NCBI GenBank assembly: GCA_016858145.1
Contig: JAEHOE010000018.1
Span: 620,001-684,000 of the forward strand
Source: Edaphochlamys debaryana
Lineage: Eukaryota; Chlorophyta; Chlorophyceae; Chlamydomonadales
DNA length: 64,000 nt
Reading direction: 5' to 3'
In this document: piece after piece, positions 24,851-38,993 of the stretch
Numbering within the stretch: position 1 is the first letter of the stretch
How the letters are laid out: every line of letters starts with the position of its first letter
Program-made: the position numbers and the translations under genes
Notes under the pieces: generated by a model
What the model saw: the letters and a program-made list of their open reading frames with translations, nothing else
Databases searched by the model: none
Told to the model about the DNA's origin: nothing

Positions 24851-27800
24851 ATGAAGCGCGACACTGCATTGGTGCTGCTTCTGATGGCACTCACCGGTAA
24901 GTAGTCGTCCAGACGACCGGCACGCCATGGTGGGAGTCCCGAGACCCCTCCACCCACTTTAGGAATGACGCGTTACAGGGTTGCGGCCAGCGGGCAGACG
25001 AGCTGCCGGCCCCGCATAAGGGGGAGAGAGTCAACTTCCCCCGACCCCAGGCGTTCCCTAAGGGATCGTCCACTTCCACCCACTTTAGGCCGGGAAGGCC
25101 GGGACATGCCGGGTCGGCCGTCCTTAAACCAGAACCCACCTTTGACCCTGCTGTCCGTTGCCCATAGGTCCCATTGTGCAAGCTCGAAAGAGTGAGATCT
25201 CACTCTTGGCTCAGTTTGTGGGAGCGAGCAGGCGCTGGGGCGTCATGGCACGTGGGCGGCGTCAGGAGCCGGAGGGCGGCATGGCCTCAAGCAATCAGAT
25301 TGCCCGCTAATGTCCGCAGGCGGCTACAAACTGCGCCTGGCCGATGGTCCCAACAGGCGTACAGGCAGGCTGGAGGTGTACATAGCGGTAGGCGGCTGGG
25401 GGAGGGGTTGATCGAGGGCAACCAATGAAGAGCAGGCTCCCTGGTGCCGGGTCAGTGCCCAGGGGCGTCAGGTGCCCAGGGTGGGTGAGCAGGCTGGGGT
25501 TGGCGGGACTAGTCCGATGCGAAGGCTCCTTACGAACCCATCCATTCTCCCTGCAAACACGTGCAGGACCCGGGCTTTGGGACACGGAAGGGCTGGCTTC
25601 CCTTCTGGTGAGCACGCAGGCCGTGGTACCGGTTGAATAGCATGGCAGAGTGGACGGGAGGGCGGAGACACCCTTTACACGCCAGATAACCTATCTGCTG
25701 CGTCATGCATGGCCTGACCCTTTCGCTCTTCCTCTTTGGTGCTTCTTTCGCAGTGACGACAGTTTCTACGACATCGAAGCGCAGTACAACTGCAACCTCA
25801 TGGGGTGCGCACAGGGGATGTACGCAGAGCCTTGCTCGTACGGCGCAAGACGCCTCATCACTCACGAATCCTCGCTTGCCGCTCCGGGACCTCGGCCCCC
25901 CTTCCAACTAGCTACAAGTACGGCCGCAAGTACTACTCCCACAACGTCTCCCTCAACTTTGTGGACTCGTGAGCTCGGGGCGGGCCGACTCGGGACGGGC
26001 TGACTCGGGCCAGAACTGAGGGGCGTCTTACTAAGACTTAGTAGGTTAGGTGGGGAAGCGCCACGGCGGCATGGAGCTTGTGCCTGTGTATGCACGTGCC
26101 CCGGCTCGGGTGCACAGAGAAGCCCGGCCCGCTACCGGGCAAGAGGGGCGAGCGCCTCACTCACTCCTTGGGGTCGCGCTTGCCTTGGACCCCAGGCCCA
26201 ACCCCTTTGTGGTTGACATCTGGTGCACATACCCCGAGCCGCCAACTCCAATCGGCCGCCGCCTTGCGCGCCTTGAGGCTCGACCTGCTACCGCTACCGA
26301 CGGCACCCACGGAATCGCTCACAGGCTGCTGAGGGGTGGCGGCGGCGGCGGCGGTGCGCTGGGGGCTGATGACTCATTCCGCCGCCGGCTGCTAGCACTT
26401 GACGAGTTCGGCGAGTACATTCCGTACGGCGGCATGATGCGCATGAGGCAGCTGCCGATTCCCACCTACGGCAAGGGCACGACGTCCAATTGCACGGTCT
26501 GGATCGACCGCCGCTGCCCCGCACCCGCCTTCTTGGGTGGCCTCGAGTGCTCCAGTGAGTCCAGAGGCTGCTCCTTCGTGTCACCTTCGAACCGGTCGCT
26601 GCACCTAAGAAAATTGAAGTCCGTGAAGCTTTCAGCCTTGTTAGGGCACTCAGTACCGGTATGGAGGCAGCTCCCTGCCCACTCCCGTCTCGCCCTCGGG
26701 GCCCGCTCCGGCGGACGCCCACAGACAGAGCGCTCAAGGGCCAAGTCAAGCTGATGCCCCCCGTGGCGTCACCCCCACCTCGTGAGCTCCAATTGAAGCG
26801 CTTGTGCAGAGCCCTTGAGCGCACTCGCTCTTGGAGCTTTCCCCGCCGCCACGCCCGCCAGGCCAGGCGCCACCTCTGTGTCTGACCCCGTCCGTAGCCG
26901 CCGCCGCGCGTACATGACCTTTCAGCCAGAGCTGTTTCCCCCCTGTGCGTGCCTGTGCCCCACGGCCTTTCCTTGCAGCCCCTCCCGCTAAGGATGCGTT
27001 CGTCCGTGTGGTCACCATGGAGTCAAACCTCTGCTCAGACCCCGCTAACGCCAGCACCTGCGGCCCCACCACCGAGGGATACAGTCGCGTGGAACTGCAG
27101 GTGGCAGACCCCAGCGACACAAGCAAGACGGTGCGGGGCCGGCGGGGCAGGGCGGGGCTTGGGACCGAAACGACAAAGCTAGCTTTACCGCAGCTTTGGG
27201 GCTGAGCTGCCAACGCAAGACGTTGGCACGACACAACTGACCCGCCCTCCGGACCCGCGCGTTGGCCCTGCAGGTTTGGGGTCCCCTGTGTGGTTTCGAC
27301 CCCTCCCTCTCGTCCACCTACTTTGCAGCCGTCAGTCAACACGTGTGCATGATGTGGGTTGGGGCGTTGGGCTCGGGTCCTTCAACGGCGGGAGCCTACC
27401 TGCGGAGCCCTTAACAGACGCGTGGGCACATGATACTGCGCCACGCGTGCATGCAGGTGGGGTAACTACCCCGCGAGCCGCGGCAGAAACGAGATGGTGC
27501 GTGATTCAGCGTGAGAGCTCGCTTGCGTAGTCATGGCGGGACTAAGTACGGGTGCTCAGCCCCCCGCAGCAGCTTTGCTTGATGGGGGCACGGGACGTGT
27601 TTTGCTTAAGCACCTTTTGCCTTGCCCGCGTGCTGTAAATCTCGCAACCTCGCCAGCCCGGCGCCTTCCTTGCACCTGTCGTCTACGCCCTCCCTTCTTC
27701 TGGTGCGGAGGCACGGGTTGGGGCTTTGGACCGCTCACAAGCAAGGCCTCTTGGGGTATACATTTTTAGACGGGTCCCGGTCTGCTGTGATGGGGTATCA

Positions 27801-28270
27801 CCCGACGGCACCCTCCGCCATGTTTTGGTCCATATACCGCACCGCCGTGCAGGCGCCATCCCCTCTGGCGGCTTCGACCCCAGCGCGGTCTCCGCCTGGG
27901 CCTCCGTGCCTCCGCCCACGGCCGCGGACTCTGTGTACAAGCCTGCACGCCTGATGCAGGACGACGAGGGCTTCACGGTGGGAGGGGAATGGGAAGCCGA
28001 AGTGGGCCACAGAGATGTGCCAGGAATATTTTTTGATGGGATTCAACCTCGTCAAACATATACCGGTAAATTGCCACGTGCGTGCTCCCCCTGTGCAGGT
28101 ATCCAAGACCCCCTGCACCACCGGAATCTTCGTTGTGCGGGTGCGTCGCGCGCGCTGGCTTTGGGAGAGGGGCTGTCGTGCACCCCACACTCTTCTCACC
28201 CTTGCTCCTTTGGCTCGTGTGCCTCCCTGTGCCTCGCGCGCCGCAGTGTCGCATGGCCCAAGACGTGTGA
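24851..28270 (+). CDS. Secreted two-domain SRCR (scavenger receptor cysteine-rich) protein, copy 2
   Basis: Twelve exons join in phase to 363 residues: 24851..24896, 25168..25191, 25320..25387, 25567..25607, 25754..25804, 25912..25968, 26196..26554, 26979..27130, 27274..27376, 27853..27977, 28099..28140 and 28247..28270. The signal peptide is MKRDTALVLLLMALTG. Domain 1 has GYKLRLADGPNRRTGRLEVY, FCDDSFYDIEAQYNCNLMGY, PFVVDIWC, LDEFGEYIPY and SNCTVWIDRRC, ending at GLECSS. Domain 2 has ESNLCSDPANASTCGP, VELQVADPSD, PLCGFDPSLSS, HVCMM, GGFDPSAVSAWAS and TPCTTGIFVVRC. The layout equals that of the inverted paralogue at 7.1-10.9 kb. No membrane span is present, so it is probably a soluble extracellular protein. 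The donor at 27377 (GTCCTT) is weak but is the one that keeps phase. Confidence 0.85.
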
Positions 28271-30162
28271 AGGGACGATCACATATTAGAGCGTCGTATG
28301 GAGCTATGCGTGAGCTGGCCTAGTCCGTGCTGTGCTGCCTCTTGCACCCTTCTCATGAGGGGGATGCGCGGGAGCCTAGTTAAGCATTGCATGACGACAC
28401 CGAGCGAGAGAGGGCTGGACCCCGTAGTCGAGTGTGGACTGGCAATACTCTCTGGGTTGGCGGCCGCCCTGATACGGCAAATCAGGGCTGGGCGGGCGCA
28501 CTCAGGGAGGGAGGTGCCGCTGCGTGCTGGAGCCTGGCTCATGCGCGGCTGGGACGCATTCAGTCCTGTAACACACAATGACAATCCCGAGGCTGTGGCC
28601 TTGACCGGTCTCCATAGCACACCGCCACCGCCGTATGATGCTCGAAGTGTCACACGTGGCGTGGGGGCGGACAGGTCTCCACAGCATATGCAAGCGAGCC
28701 CGCCTGAGGGCGTCAGCTCTCCAGCCTCTGGCCAACTTGGGGAGACTGTGTGTGTGCGTATTCCACACCCCTGGACCTGCCGGGAGTTGTGCTAGTTGTG
28801 CCTGTGCCTGTGACGGTTAATCTGTCTGCCGACATACCCCGCCGCCCAGGCCTTGATCGCATGAACACCGCAGAAGTCTGTGAAGTGCTAACCTTCCCTG
28901 TGACCAACAACAGACGAGACCCACATCCTGCTCCTGCGCAGGTTGCAAAGGATCGCCTCCGATCCATTCAGAACAGAACACAGGGAGCAGAAGCGATGCG
29001 CACCCCTCCGCGGAGAGCGAGGACCAAGCGTGTCCCGCCCCGCGCGGAACCTCTCCCCTGCCTGAGCAGGCTCCCACGCCTACATAGTACTCCTGTAGCC
29101 ACAAGGCTCAACCCCTTCGTAATCCTCTAGACACAAGCAAACCTATCAAGGCCGGACCCTTAAATGCTTCCAGACCTCCACGCATCTCATTACCATAACC
29201 ACATGAACTATCCATCACAGCTTGATTGGGCTGCACACATAGGGCTTGAAGCAGACACGATGGCCCGACCAGCAGATCCCCGCACCCGACACCCGCAGAT
29301 GAACATCTCACTCTCGCACATACAGCAGAGTCTACCCACGGCACACGCGTATGGTTGAGAGTAAAGGAAAGCCCTAACGTTGTCTGCTGCCGAAAGCTTT
29401 CTTTTGCTTCGGCCTCATCACACAGCATGCATGTACTTAACCATCACACTCACAATCGAGTTGAGACGTGGCGTCCGCATGACGGGAACCGCATGCCTGC
29501 GGCTCAACACATGCGCATAGTGCACGAACATTGCCATCCCTGTTTCTTTTGCAATTATCATTTCTGACACGGCCTCTCCTCATGCAGACTACCAAACAAC
29601 CAACAACCGGTCCCGCCAAACGGCAGTTACCCACATGCTTAGGATCAGACACCCGCACACGCACAGCATAACCTAGCAGGCCAGACATAGTTCCTTGGGG
29701 TACAAGCTGCACCTCTTGGGCGCACAATGGCACATGGCAATCGCCATGTGAATTATAGGCACAGTTGAAGACTTGCTAGCTCAATTTAGCGGCCTACCTA
29801 ATTAGTCCATGGTCACTATGGATGGACCAGTTGCTTTTGGTCCGGACGGCTATGCTCTGCTGCAAGCCACGTGCTGCCCTATGCCCCAGGGTAGGCTCTT
29901 GTGGTGTACGGAACTACTCTACCGTACTTTACCGCGCTACCTGCAGACAATCTACCACACCAGAGGGGCGTCCGAAACCAGAGTAATGGGGAGGAACAGA
30001 GGGTTGAGGTTAAGGCCAGCAGTGCGTGTGCCAACGCGTTGCCGCTGCCATTACCTCGTCCCCTGCCCCATAAAGCAAATCATATCAGCGAGGTCGCCAT
30101 GTTCGTCGAGTCATTCCTGCCGTTGCATCGAGCTCATTTCGCACGCTTCATATCCGGGGGCG
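28271..30162. other. Convergent intergenic region with long 3' UTRs
   Basis: Almost 1.9 kb between the SRCR stop and the cyclase stop. The part from about 29.1 to 30.1 kb is visibly poorer in GC than the genes around it. One TGTAA suits the SRCR gene. I found no exon chain, RNA gene or repeat in it. Confidence 0.45.
28567..28571 (+). terminator. TGTAA polyadenylation signal, SRCR gene copy 2
   Basis: In sense orientation, 297 bp past the SRCR stop codon. Confidence 0.5.
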
Positions 30163-33100
30163 TCAGTGCTCATGCCTCGTGATGAAAGCACCCAGGTTTT
30201 GGCCCCGGCCCGCCGCCGCCAGCAGGGTCACGCTCCTCACGAGGTCCGGCTGCTGCTGGACGGTGTCATGAAAGGCAGTGGCCTCATCCACCACCACCTG
30301 GGGGCGAAGCACGTGCCACGAACACGGGGCCGTTGAAGTCAGTCAGGCCAGCGCCAAACGACCCATGCAAGTTACTGGGGTGGTCAAGCCAGGAAAACAA
30401 ATTAAGAGACCAAGAGGGACGTTGTGTGCCGAGGACTTTGCGTGGCTCACCTGGCCAGCCTTGGCAACCGCAGCCAGCTTCTGCAGCGTCCTCGCCGCTC
30501 GGCCTCTGTACTCGAGGTGGCCCGCCAGGCTGCCGGCCCGGATGCGGCCGCCCAGCTCGCCCCACGCCACGGCGCAAGCCACCCGCAGGCCCCGCCAGTG
30601 CACCTCCAGGCTGCAGACGTCGCTGTCGGTGTCCCCAGCGGACGGCGGAGGGTCGGCCTCCTCCCGGTGATACACCCTGCCGAGCCGGAACACGCAGTCC
30701 TCTGCGAGCGGGTGCTCGAGCAGCTCCGGGGGCCTGCGTGATGCACCACACGAGGACATAGACGGATGAACGTGAAGCCATGGCGTTCAGCTTCTCGCTT
30801 TATCGGCAACGCGCGCACATGGAAGCATCAGCACACAGGTAGACTCTTCGGCGCCGTTCTCGTAAATGCACGCTCAACCGGCCAGCGTCCTGGCTAACGG
30901 CACCCTAGCTAAGTAGCTCGCAGGCGCCACGCACGGCTCTCACCAGTCGAGCGACGGCAGAGCGCGGATGCAGGCCAAAAGCCAGGCCACAGCCAGCCCC
31001 GGCGGCGCCTGGAGCGCCACCCCGAGCACCCCTGCGCCCTCGCCACCCGCCGCCGGACCGCTGCCGTCTCCAACCCGTGGCGAGCCTCGCCGCTCTGCAC
31101 CACTCGACGAGCCCGCGCCGCCGCTGGCGCTCTGTTGGGCCAGGGCCCTGGTGGCCCTCTTGCGCCAAAGCGCCGCTGCGAGCGACGGCATGGTCGATGC
31201 CGGCGACGGCAGAGCCCCGGTTGCCGGGGACGACTGCCCCGTTGTCAGGGGCGACTCCCTCACAAAGCCAGCGGGGTCGATGGCCGAAGGGCCGCGGGGC
31301 CGCAACGCCCGCGCCCCGCCGGCCTTGCCCGCGGGCGGCGCCGACAGCCCCGCCGCGCCCTGGAACACGTAGGCCCGAGCGCGCGCCGACGACGCGCTTG
31401 CGGATCCCGTCACAGCCCCCGCCATCGCCACGCGTTGTCGAAGCTCCGCCAGCGCCCTCGCGTGTAGCATCGCCAGGGCCTCTGCGGCGACGTCGTGGCT
31501 CCAGGCCAGCAGGGACGCTGCGCCCACGACACTGAGGCGGGCGAGGCAGCCCGTGCCCGAGGCGGGTGCGTCCAGGGCGCTGACCAGGGGGAGCACGGGG
31601 CTGGCCTTGCGCAGGGGCAGCGGCAGCGCCAGGCGCCCGGCCAGGCGGGCGGGCAGGGCTTGGTACAGGTGCTGACCGCCCGGAGAGGTGCTGCGGGTCG
31701 AGGGGTGGCACGGCAGGGCATGCATGGGACGCTGGGACAGGGATGGAGGCGTGGGCGGTGGAAGGAGGCAGCCGAGAGGTGGAGTCGAGTACGCAGCGGT
31801 CCAGGGTAGTGGTACCAACCCCCTCGTGGGTGACAAGGCCTCAGGAGGCCTCCGTGACAAACACGTGGGCGGCGACATGTCAAAGATTTGCCGTACCTTC
31901 GCAGGGAGTCGAGCACGTGGCAGCCCGCGTACAGCAACAGCCAGGGCTCCCCGCCGGCGGCCTGCGTCAGCGCCGCCTCGCCGCCGCCCGGCGCCGCCGC
32001 CAGCTGCTCCCGGACCGTGTGGGTGAGGAGCGTCAACCCGCCCGCACCCGCGTCGCTCACGGCACGCGCCACCTGCGGCGAAGCGCATTAGCGGCACAGC
32101 ACGTATTGAGACAGCGCACGGGAAAGGGGTGCGTACCAGCGCACGCACGTTGCAGCGAGTTCGGCGATGGCCCCATGCAAGCCAGGAAACTGGCCCCACC
32201 TGCATCGCCTGACCGTACACGAGTCGGCCGCTGGTAGCGTTCCGGCATACCTCCGTGGCGCCGCAGTGCACGCCCATGCGAACACGCAGACCCCGGAACA
32301 CCAGCGTCCCCGTGTTGCCTGCGCCTGCTGTTGCCTGCTGCTGAGCGGAGCCCTGCAGGATGCCAGACAGGGGCTCCGACCCAGGCCGTCTGAGCGCCGC
32401 CGCCGCAGCGGCGGCGGCCGAGGCCTCCGGCCGCACATCCATCGAGAATCGAGGGCGCACATGTTGGGGCCCAGTACCCGCACTCCTGCTGAAGTCTAAT
32501 TGCGAGTCCGATAGCAGGAGTGCCGGGCGCTTGGTTACGGCCGTCTCCTCAGAAGCTGGCGCTGGCGCTGCCGAGGGGTCCTGCACCACCCAGCGCCGCG
32601 CGAGGACCTCCCACAGCGTCTCGCCCGTCTCGCCCGCGCACTGCCGGTCCTCGCCGTTTGCGCCGCGGCCGTCAAAGCTCCGGCGCTCCTCCCGGGGGCC
32701 CGGCCGGTCGGCGGTGACGACAGCGCGGCTCAGCGCTCGCAGGCTCAGTGGCATGACCCGTGGGGCCGTCACAAACGCCAGGTGGCCCCTGGCTGCTTTC
32801 TTGCCGGGCGGCGTTCCGAAGAGGCATGACGGCGCAGTCGCCAGCAGAGCATCCGGCGGCGACGCCATCGGGATTGCGCCGGACGACGTCGAGAAGAGTG
32901 CATCTTGCAAGAACTTGTTTGTGGCGGCCGACTTACTCCGCACGTCCTGCCGCGCTGGCGCAGCTGGCGCCACAGCAGCCTGCTCGAGGCGTTCGAGCTC
33001 CGCAGGCGAAGGCTCGCGGCGGGTGGCCTGCAGCCTCTTGTGCGCCCTTGCGCCGATGGCGAGGAGCGTGCTGCTGCCATTCGGAGAGCCCAGCGGTGAA

Positions 33101-36100
33101 GCCGAGGGCGTCGCCGCCAGCCCGGTCCCAGCCGCCATTGCCACCGCCGCCGCAGCGCCCTGGCCCCGGCCGAGGCTGCGGCCGCGAACATGGGTTGTCT
33201 GCTCAAAGAAGTGCGTGGTCGTGCCGCCACCCAAGCTCGCTGGGGGAATCCATATGTCCTGGAGGCTCCCTGATGCCTCTGGCGGCGCGTGCTCGGTATG
33301 CGCCTGCGGCGTGAGCGCTGCGCTGTCCCTCACATTCAGCACAACGCCGATGTACGGCTCGTACGGCCTGGTGGTTGACGTTGTGGGCGGTTGGGCGTTG
33401 TCTGAGTCAGCGTCGACGGACACGGGCGCTAAAGCCGCCGCTTGGTCGGCTGCGTAAGCCTCCAGCGAATGCTCCCGCCCCGGGGCGTGGCCAAAGGACG
33501 ACAGCTCCACGGCGTGAGTCATGCTTGCGGTATTACTAAAGGAGGCGCTGCCGACGAGCCGCGGGTCCGCCTCGTACAGACCCGCAGTAGTGGTCATGAG
33601 GAGCGCGTGGAGCTGTGAGGCTGACGTCACCTTCGTCTCGGCAGAGGCCGCGTAGCCTCCATCCGTTACGGGTTGGGCGCGGCCGGCTGCAGACATCGGG
33701 CCGCGGCCGCATCCTGGCCCCGCAAGGGCAGCGCAAGGGCTCTGGCAGTGGGCAGTGTGGGCGGCTGCGTCGACTGCTCCAGCGCAGCCCACGGCCGTGT
33801 GTGGGCGAGGCGACTTGCCGCGGGCCGCACATGATGTTGCCGCTCGGGAACCGAAGGAGCCCGTGTGCGTCAAGGTTGCGGGGGCCAGGGGCGAGGCCAA
33901 TCCGCCCGCCCAGCGCTTGGCGCTGCTTCCGGTACGCCACAGCGGCGCTCGGCTGGCCGATGTCTTGCCCAGCTTCAAGGGCAGCCGCTCGGCCCCGCCG
34001 TTGCCGTTGCCGTCTTGCCTGCACGTCGGCAGCAGGCACCATTCAGTGCCATACGGCCTAGACGGCGGCAACAGAGCCCAGCCAGAGCCCAGCCGTGCGG
34101 TCTCCACCCTGCCCGTACCGTATGTTCGCCCCGCTCTCCAGCCCACCTGCAGGCCATGGTCACCGTGGCGACCGCGTGCTCCCACGCGGGCGCCGCCGCC
34201 ATGGCCGAGTCACACAGCCCCCCGTGCTGCTCCGCGCCCGGCAGCTCCAGCAGCGCCGGGGGCCAGGGCGCAGCCAGCAGCGCATGCTGCGCGCGCAGGC
34301 AGAAGCCCAGCGCATCCTCTGGCGCGTGGAAGGCCAGCAGAAAAGAGTCGCCCTGCAAGTAAGGATGAGGGCACGTTGCTCTTGGTGCTACTCTTCCGCA
34401 CTGTGAGCATGACCCCGGCTAGTGTACCCTCTTCACAGTCGTGCCCGGGCGGCACCGCACGTGCCTCGGTGGAGCGCACGGCGTATCGTACGGCAGCACG
34501 ACAGTACGGCAACACATGGTACGGCAGCACGTGGTACGACAGTGCACAGCCCCGCCCGCGGCTCACCTCGGTGGAGCTCTCGTAGCCCCTGAGCGCTGCC
34601 ACCGCCTCGCGCATGACACGGTGGTGGACGCTGATGGCTTCGTCCATGACGCTCGCGTCCAGAGCCTCCCACAGCCGAGTGGAGTCCTGCGGGAAAGCGA
34701 GAGCCCATTGCCGCGTCATGGCATGTTCGCCGGAAGCAGAGCAGGCGAGGACGTATAGATGGACGCATGCAAGTCAGTCAGTTTAACTCCCCATCCCCTG
34801 CTCCATCCTGCCCCGACTCACGAAGATGTCTGTGACGACCAGGGTGGTGCGCTCTCCGGGGCCAGGAGGCGCGTCTCGGCCCGCCTGCTTGGCCGCGTGC
34901 CTCTGCCGCCGCCGCCGCCGCACCAGCAGCACCGCCGTTGCCACCGCCGCAGCCAGCACCGCGCAGCCGCAGGGCACCGCCACAGCCACAGCCACGCGCC
35001 AGTCCTGCGAGGGCTCCGGCTGCTTGCGGGGTGCGGCGACGGGAGCCGTCGTCGCGTGTCCCTCCCAGCCGATCGACCTGGGGTGTGTGTGACACGGGTG
35101 GAGGGATGCAGACTGTCAGGGGCCTCTCACGTCCGCGTTACAGGGTCGCAGAGCACTGGCACGGCGGAAGGCCATCCAGGGCTAGTGCAATGCCCAAGCG
35201 GATGACTGGCAGATGAGGCGTGCCAACCCGGCTCCCACCCCATGTGCAGTGCGTGGAACCGAGGTGGGCCACAGCACCCACCTTCTGTAATCGGAGGCAA
35301 AGGCCTCCCTGCCGCCCTCCGCTTCCACGATGCTGTCTAGCGCCCGCTGCAGGCCCTCGAGCACGGAGGGCAGCTGCGAGGCGGGGGTGGACGGGCTGTT
35401 GTAGCGCAGGGCGGCCGCCAGCAGCGCAGCTCTGCGGGGCAAGGAGTAGGGATCGAGGCAGGTGGGGATCCTTGCTTGCATGGAAGCGTCATCGGTGGCA
35501 ATTGAGTCCAATGAAGGCACGAGCCATGCGCAAGGGCTGCTGAGAAGGAGGCAGGAGGGCACAAATCCTTTCCACAGAAAGCAGAAGCAGCTCCCAAAAT
35601 GATGAACGCGTTCCAGCACAAGGCTCCGACAGGTCCGACTTAGCTGTTCCAGGCAGGCATCCCAGCCCAAACCCCCACGCACGTGACGTTGCTTGTGAGG
35701 CGGATCTTGACGTCGGGTGACATGTTGGGCGCCCCCACCGAGGCCCTGTAGACCCGCAGGAAGCGCTCCGTGTCGCCCCGGTCGTAGCTGCTGGCCTCCC
35801 AATTGGGCAGGTGGTCGAGGGAGAGGTCCTCCTCGCGCATGGGCAGCAGCTCTGTACACGGGGGCAATACACGTGGGGTTGTGTTGGGTAGGGCTGAGAC
35901 GGACACGGTGCTAGCTGTGCCCAAGCCACTGACCGGACTGGGCTCCATTTATTCCCCTTCCATGAGGTCTAGTCCCTGCTGCCAAGTGCGCTGGCTGGAC
36001 CCACCATTGGGTTGCAGCAGCATGCCTCCCTTTGCGCCAACGATGCTGGACGATGTGAGCAGGCTGAACAACTGATAGGCGTAAAACTGGGAGGGCGGCG

Positions 36101-38993
36101 GGCCAGAGGGCAGCAGAGGGCATTAGCGAGCAGGTTGGACCCGCTGAGTCAGAGGCGAAGATTGGGCAAGCCGTTAATTGCCACTTGGGGAGTCAGATGA
36201 CGTTGCAGAGAGTCCTTCGAGTCAGTCCCAGCCCCGGCTTGCCTGGTACTGCACCGGCGATAAGCCGTTCAAGAGGACGATGAGGCTGGTCAGCGTGATG
36301 GGGCGGTTGACGAGCCGCAGCTGTCCGTCCTGTGGGGGCAGCGGCCACCAGCGAAGGTGTGAAGCGCGGTGAGTCCGAGGCGAGAGTCTTCGCACGCCCT
36401 GGCAGCCTAGCTAGACCCTGCAAAGCCACATTGCGCTAACGCCCCACACGGCTTCACCTCCACGGCTTCCACTCCGTCAGAGAACACCCACACACGGTCC
36501 CACCTCCAGGGTCGATTCAGTGGCCAGGGGGCAGAGCTCCTTGGTGCAGGGCGCCAGCTGGCGCGTGGCGCGGTCGAGCACGCGGGTGGACCCCGGCAGG
36601 AGGGCGAACCCCATGCGCCCGCGAGCCACGGTGGCGTCGGGCGGACCGATACTCCCGTCCTTGAAGCGAGTGCCTTTGGCTATGTCCATGAGGCCTGTGG
36701 GGGGCAAGGAGGCAGTGACGCGGTGCCGTTTAGTTTGGCCTGACGGCTTGAGGCGTTGCGTGATGCATCAGCAGTACAGTGTACGGCTTGGTTGGGGGCC
36801 GTGCGGTGCGGTACATGGGTACGACCAGAAGCCTGCTCACAGTTACCGCGGTTGAAGTGGTCGGGCACGCAGCTGGGCGTGTTTGGCTCCTGTGGCCCCA
36901 CGGCCACAAGGCGACGGAAGATCTGCGGAAGGCGGGTGGAGGCCCGGGTCCAGGTTCAAAGCAAAGCCTTCTAGTCGACCGCCAGCTTGGCCTGCTCGCA
37001 TCTGCCGTAAGGGCCTCGCGCACGTCCCTAGCTCTGCGCCTCTGTTATTGTTGGCTCACCTTGAGCGCCTGCTCCCCCGCGGGTGAGTTAATCAGTTGGT
37101 CCATGTTTTGGGGGTCCCACAGGAACCCCGATTGGGTCCCCCGCGTCTGCAGGTAGCTAGCCAGGATGGTCCGAAGGGTCAGGCTCTCCGCGCGGCAGCC
37201 TGCCGAGACAGAGGGCCACGGGCAACCAGCCTCAATGACATGTGTCACGTCTCTGCCTCCCCCCACTCCCGGTGACTGCACTGCAGTGGCCGCACCCCCC
37301 AACACGCACCAATGGCCATGACACACGCGCCCGCCATTCCGTCCATTCCGTGACGGGCCTCCGCAAGGGCCGTGAACTCCTCCCAGGTCTGCGGCACCGC
37401 CAGTCCGTCCCGCTCAAAGATATCCCGCCTGCGTGTGAACACATGGCCCTCTTCGTGAGCGTGCACTTGGAGTCAGCTCCCACGCAGTCAATGCCCTGGC
37501 CCCAACCGCTCATGCCTAATTTGCTAGCTAGCCACCTGCAGGCGCCCGCAGCTCGCACCTGTACATGAGGAAGTAGGGCGACACCACCAGCGGCAGCCCC
37601 ACGATCGCGCCGTTGTAGAACACGGACGCCTCCCGCAGCTGCGGCAGGATGGCGCTCCAGCCCAGGTTGGGGTCGGCGGAGACCAGCAGGGACAGGTCCA
37701 CCAGCTTGCCGGGCACCTGCGTGGGAGGCAGCGGGCGCGTGAGGTAAGTAGCACTTGACGCATGGCGGGAGCCTCGCAGGATAAAGGGGGCGGCGCATCT
37801 CGAGGGGACTGAGGTTCTGTCCAGTCTCACCTGTGCCGCATCCCCGACAGCTGTCGAGCTGGCTACCTGCGCGGGGGTGGGGAAGGCCAGGAAGCATGGC
37901 ATGGTGGGCTAAACGTACACCCCTCGCCTTCCCGGTCCTGCTCAAACAAGCACAGGACACATCCGGGTCCGTCCTTCCCGCCTCGGCAGCCCTAGACCCG
38001 GGCCCAATGCTGGGACCCACCAGTGCGTCCGCTCCTGTCGTGGCGTTTGGGGGGTTGGGGTCCAACAGAAAGGCCTGGCGCTGCGCCGTGTACTGGCCCT
38101 GAAGCGGCCAAGGGAAACGGAGTACAGAGGAAGCGAGGGAGCAAGTTTGCGGACTGCGGTTGCCCCTTGGCGCTAGGGTCGTGGCACGTCGCCAACAACG
38201 AGCCTGCACCCAGATCCTGCCGTACCCCCTGGCCTGCCCGCACAGCCCCTGCCCACACACCTGTGGCAGCTGGTCGAACCGTACGGGGATCTCGGTCGCC
38301 CGCGCGAAGGTGTCGTTGGCAATGGCGGCCAGGGACGACAGGACGTCCAGCTGCAGCGCCACCACGCGCAGGGCCTAAGAATACGGGGGGTAGCAAGATT
38401 GAAAGGCCGCGGCTTGGCGCGCATGCAGGGCCTGATAATGTGGGGATGCGCAGGCCGGAAAGACCGTGCAGGCCGTGGAGCAGCCGCCCGTGCTTGGCCC
38501 CTCGCGCGCCGGAGGAGGGAGCCCTGCAGGCCTCCAGGGCCGGTGAGGGCACCGGCGCACCCCTACAGTGTCCCAAGGGCCAGAAGCGCCCCAGCAACTG
38601 CAACTTGACAGGCCACGCACCCGAGGCTCGGCACCCCACTCGTCGTTTGGCTCGCCGTCGCCCACGCAGTTGTGCTGAGGTGGGAGGGCGCGGGTACCGG
38701 CACGGGGCGGTAGTGAGCGCGGGACGCAGGTGATCAGCGACAGCCGGCCATCAGCAGGGGTGATCCCCCCTGGCCATCAGCGCTCCTTGGGTTACCCAGG
38801 TCAGGTCCTCCCACGGAACATGCTCTCCCTCCTGCCCGTGCCCCTGGCCCCGGCGCTGTGGATGGGGGTGCCCCAGCCGTCCCGGGCAGCGCCCTGCCCC
38901 CCGCCACGCACCAGCAGCCCTGCCAGGAAGAGCCGCGGGCCATAGGAGCCGTTTATTGCTTCGGTAGCCGGACTGTCGCCAGCGAAGCCGCAA
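30163..38993 (-). CDS. Receptor-type class III nucleotide cyclase with solute-binding-like ectodomain (5' end unresolved)
   Basis: Exon joining gives about 1,770 residues from 38993 to the stop at 30163. The first exon (CGFAGDSPATEA) has no ATG, so one or more 5' exons lie above 39 kb. Residues about 40-530 resemble a bacterial family 1 extracellular solute-binding protein (RDIFERDGLAVPQTWEEF, GRMGFALLPGS). One membrane span follows near residues 556-578, then an Arg-rich stop. Cyclase homology region 1 starts LVVTDIFDSTRLWEAL with the metal Asp, then EGDSFLLAF. A disordered insert of about 570 residues separates this from RGLRVRMGVHCG and SGRLVYGQAMQ. Region 2 repeats the plan (LSVVGAASLLAWSHD, DWPPELLEHPLAE, WRGLRVACAVAWGE, AGQVVVDEATA) but lacks the first metal Asp. 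The protein is a plausible membrane receptor making cAMP or cGMP; which one cannot be told. One intron (donor at 36242) appears to be GC-AG. Confidence 0.8.
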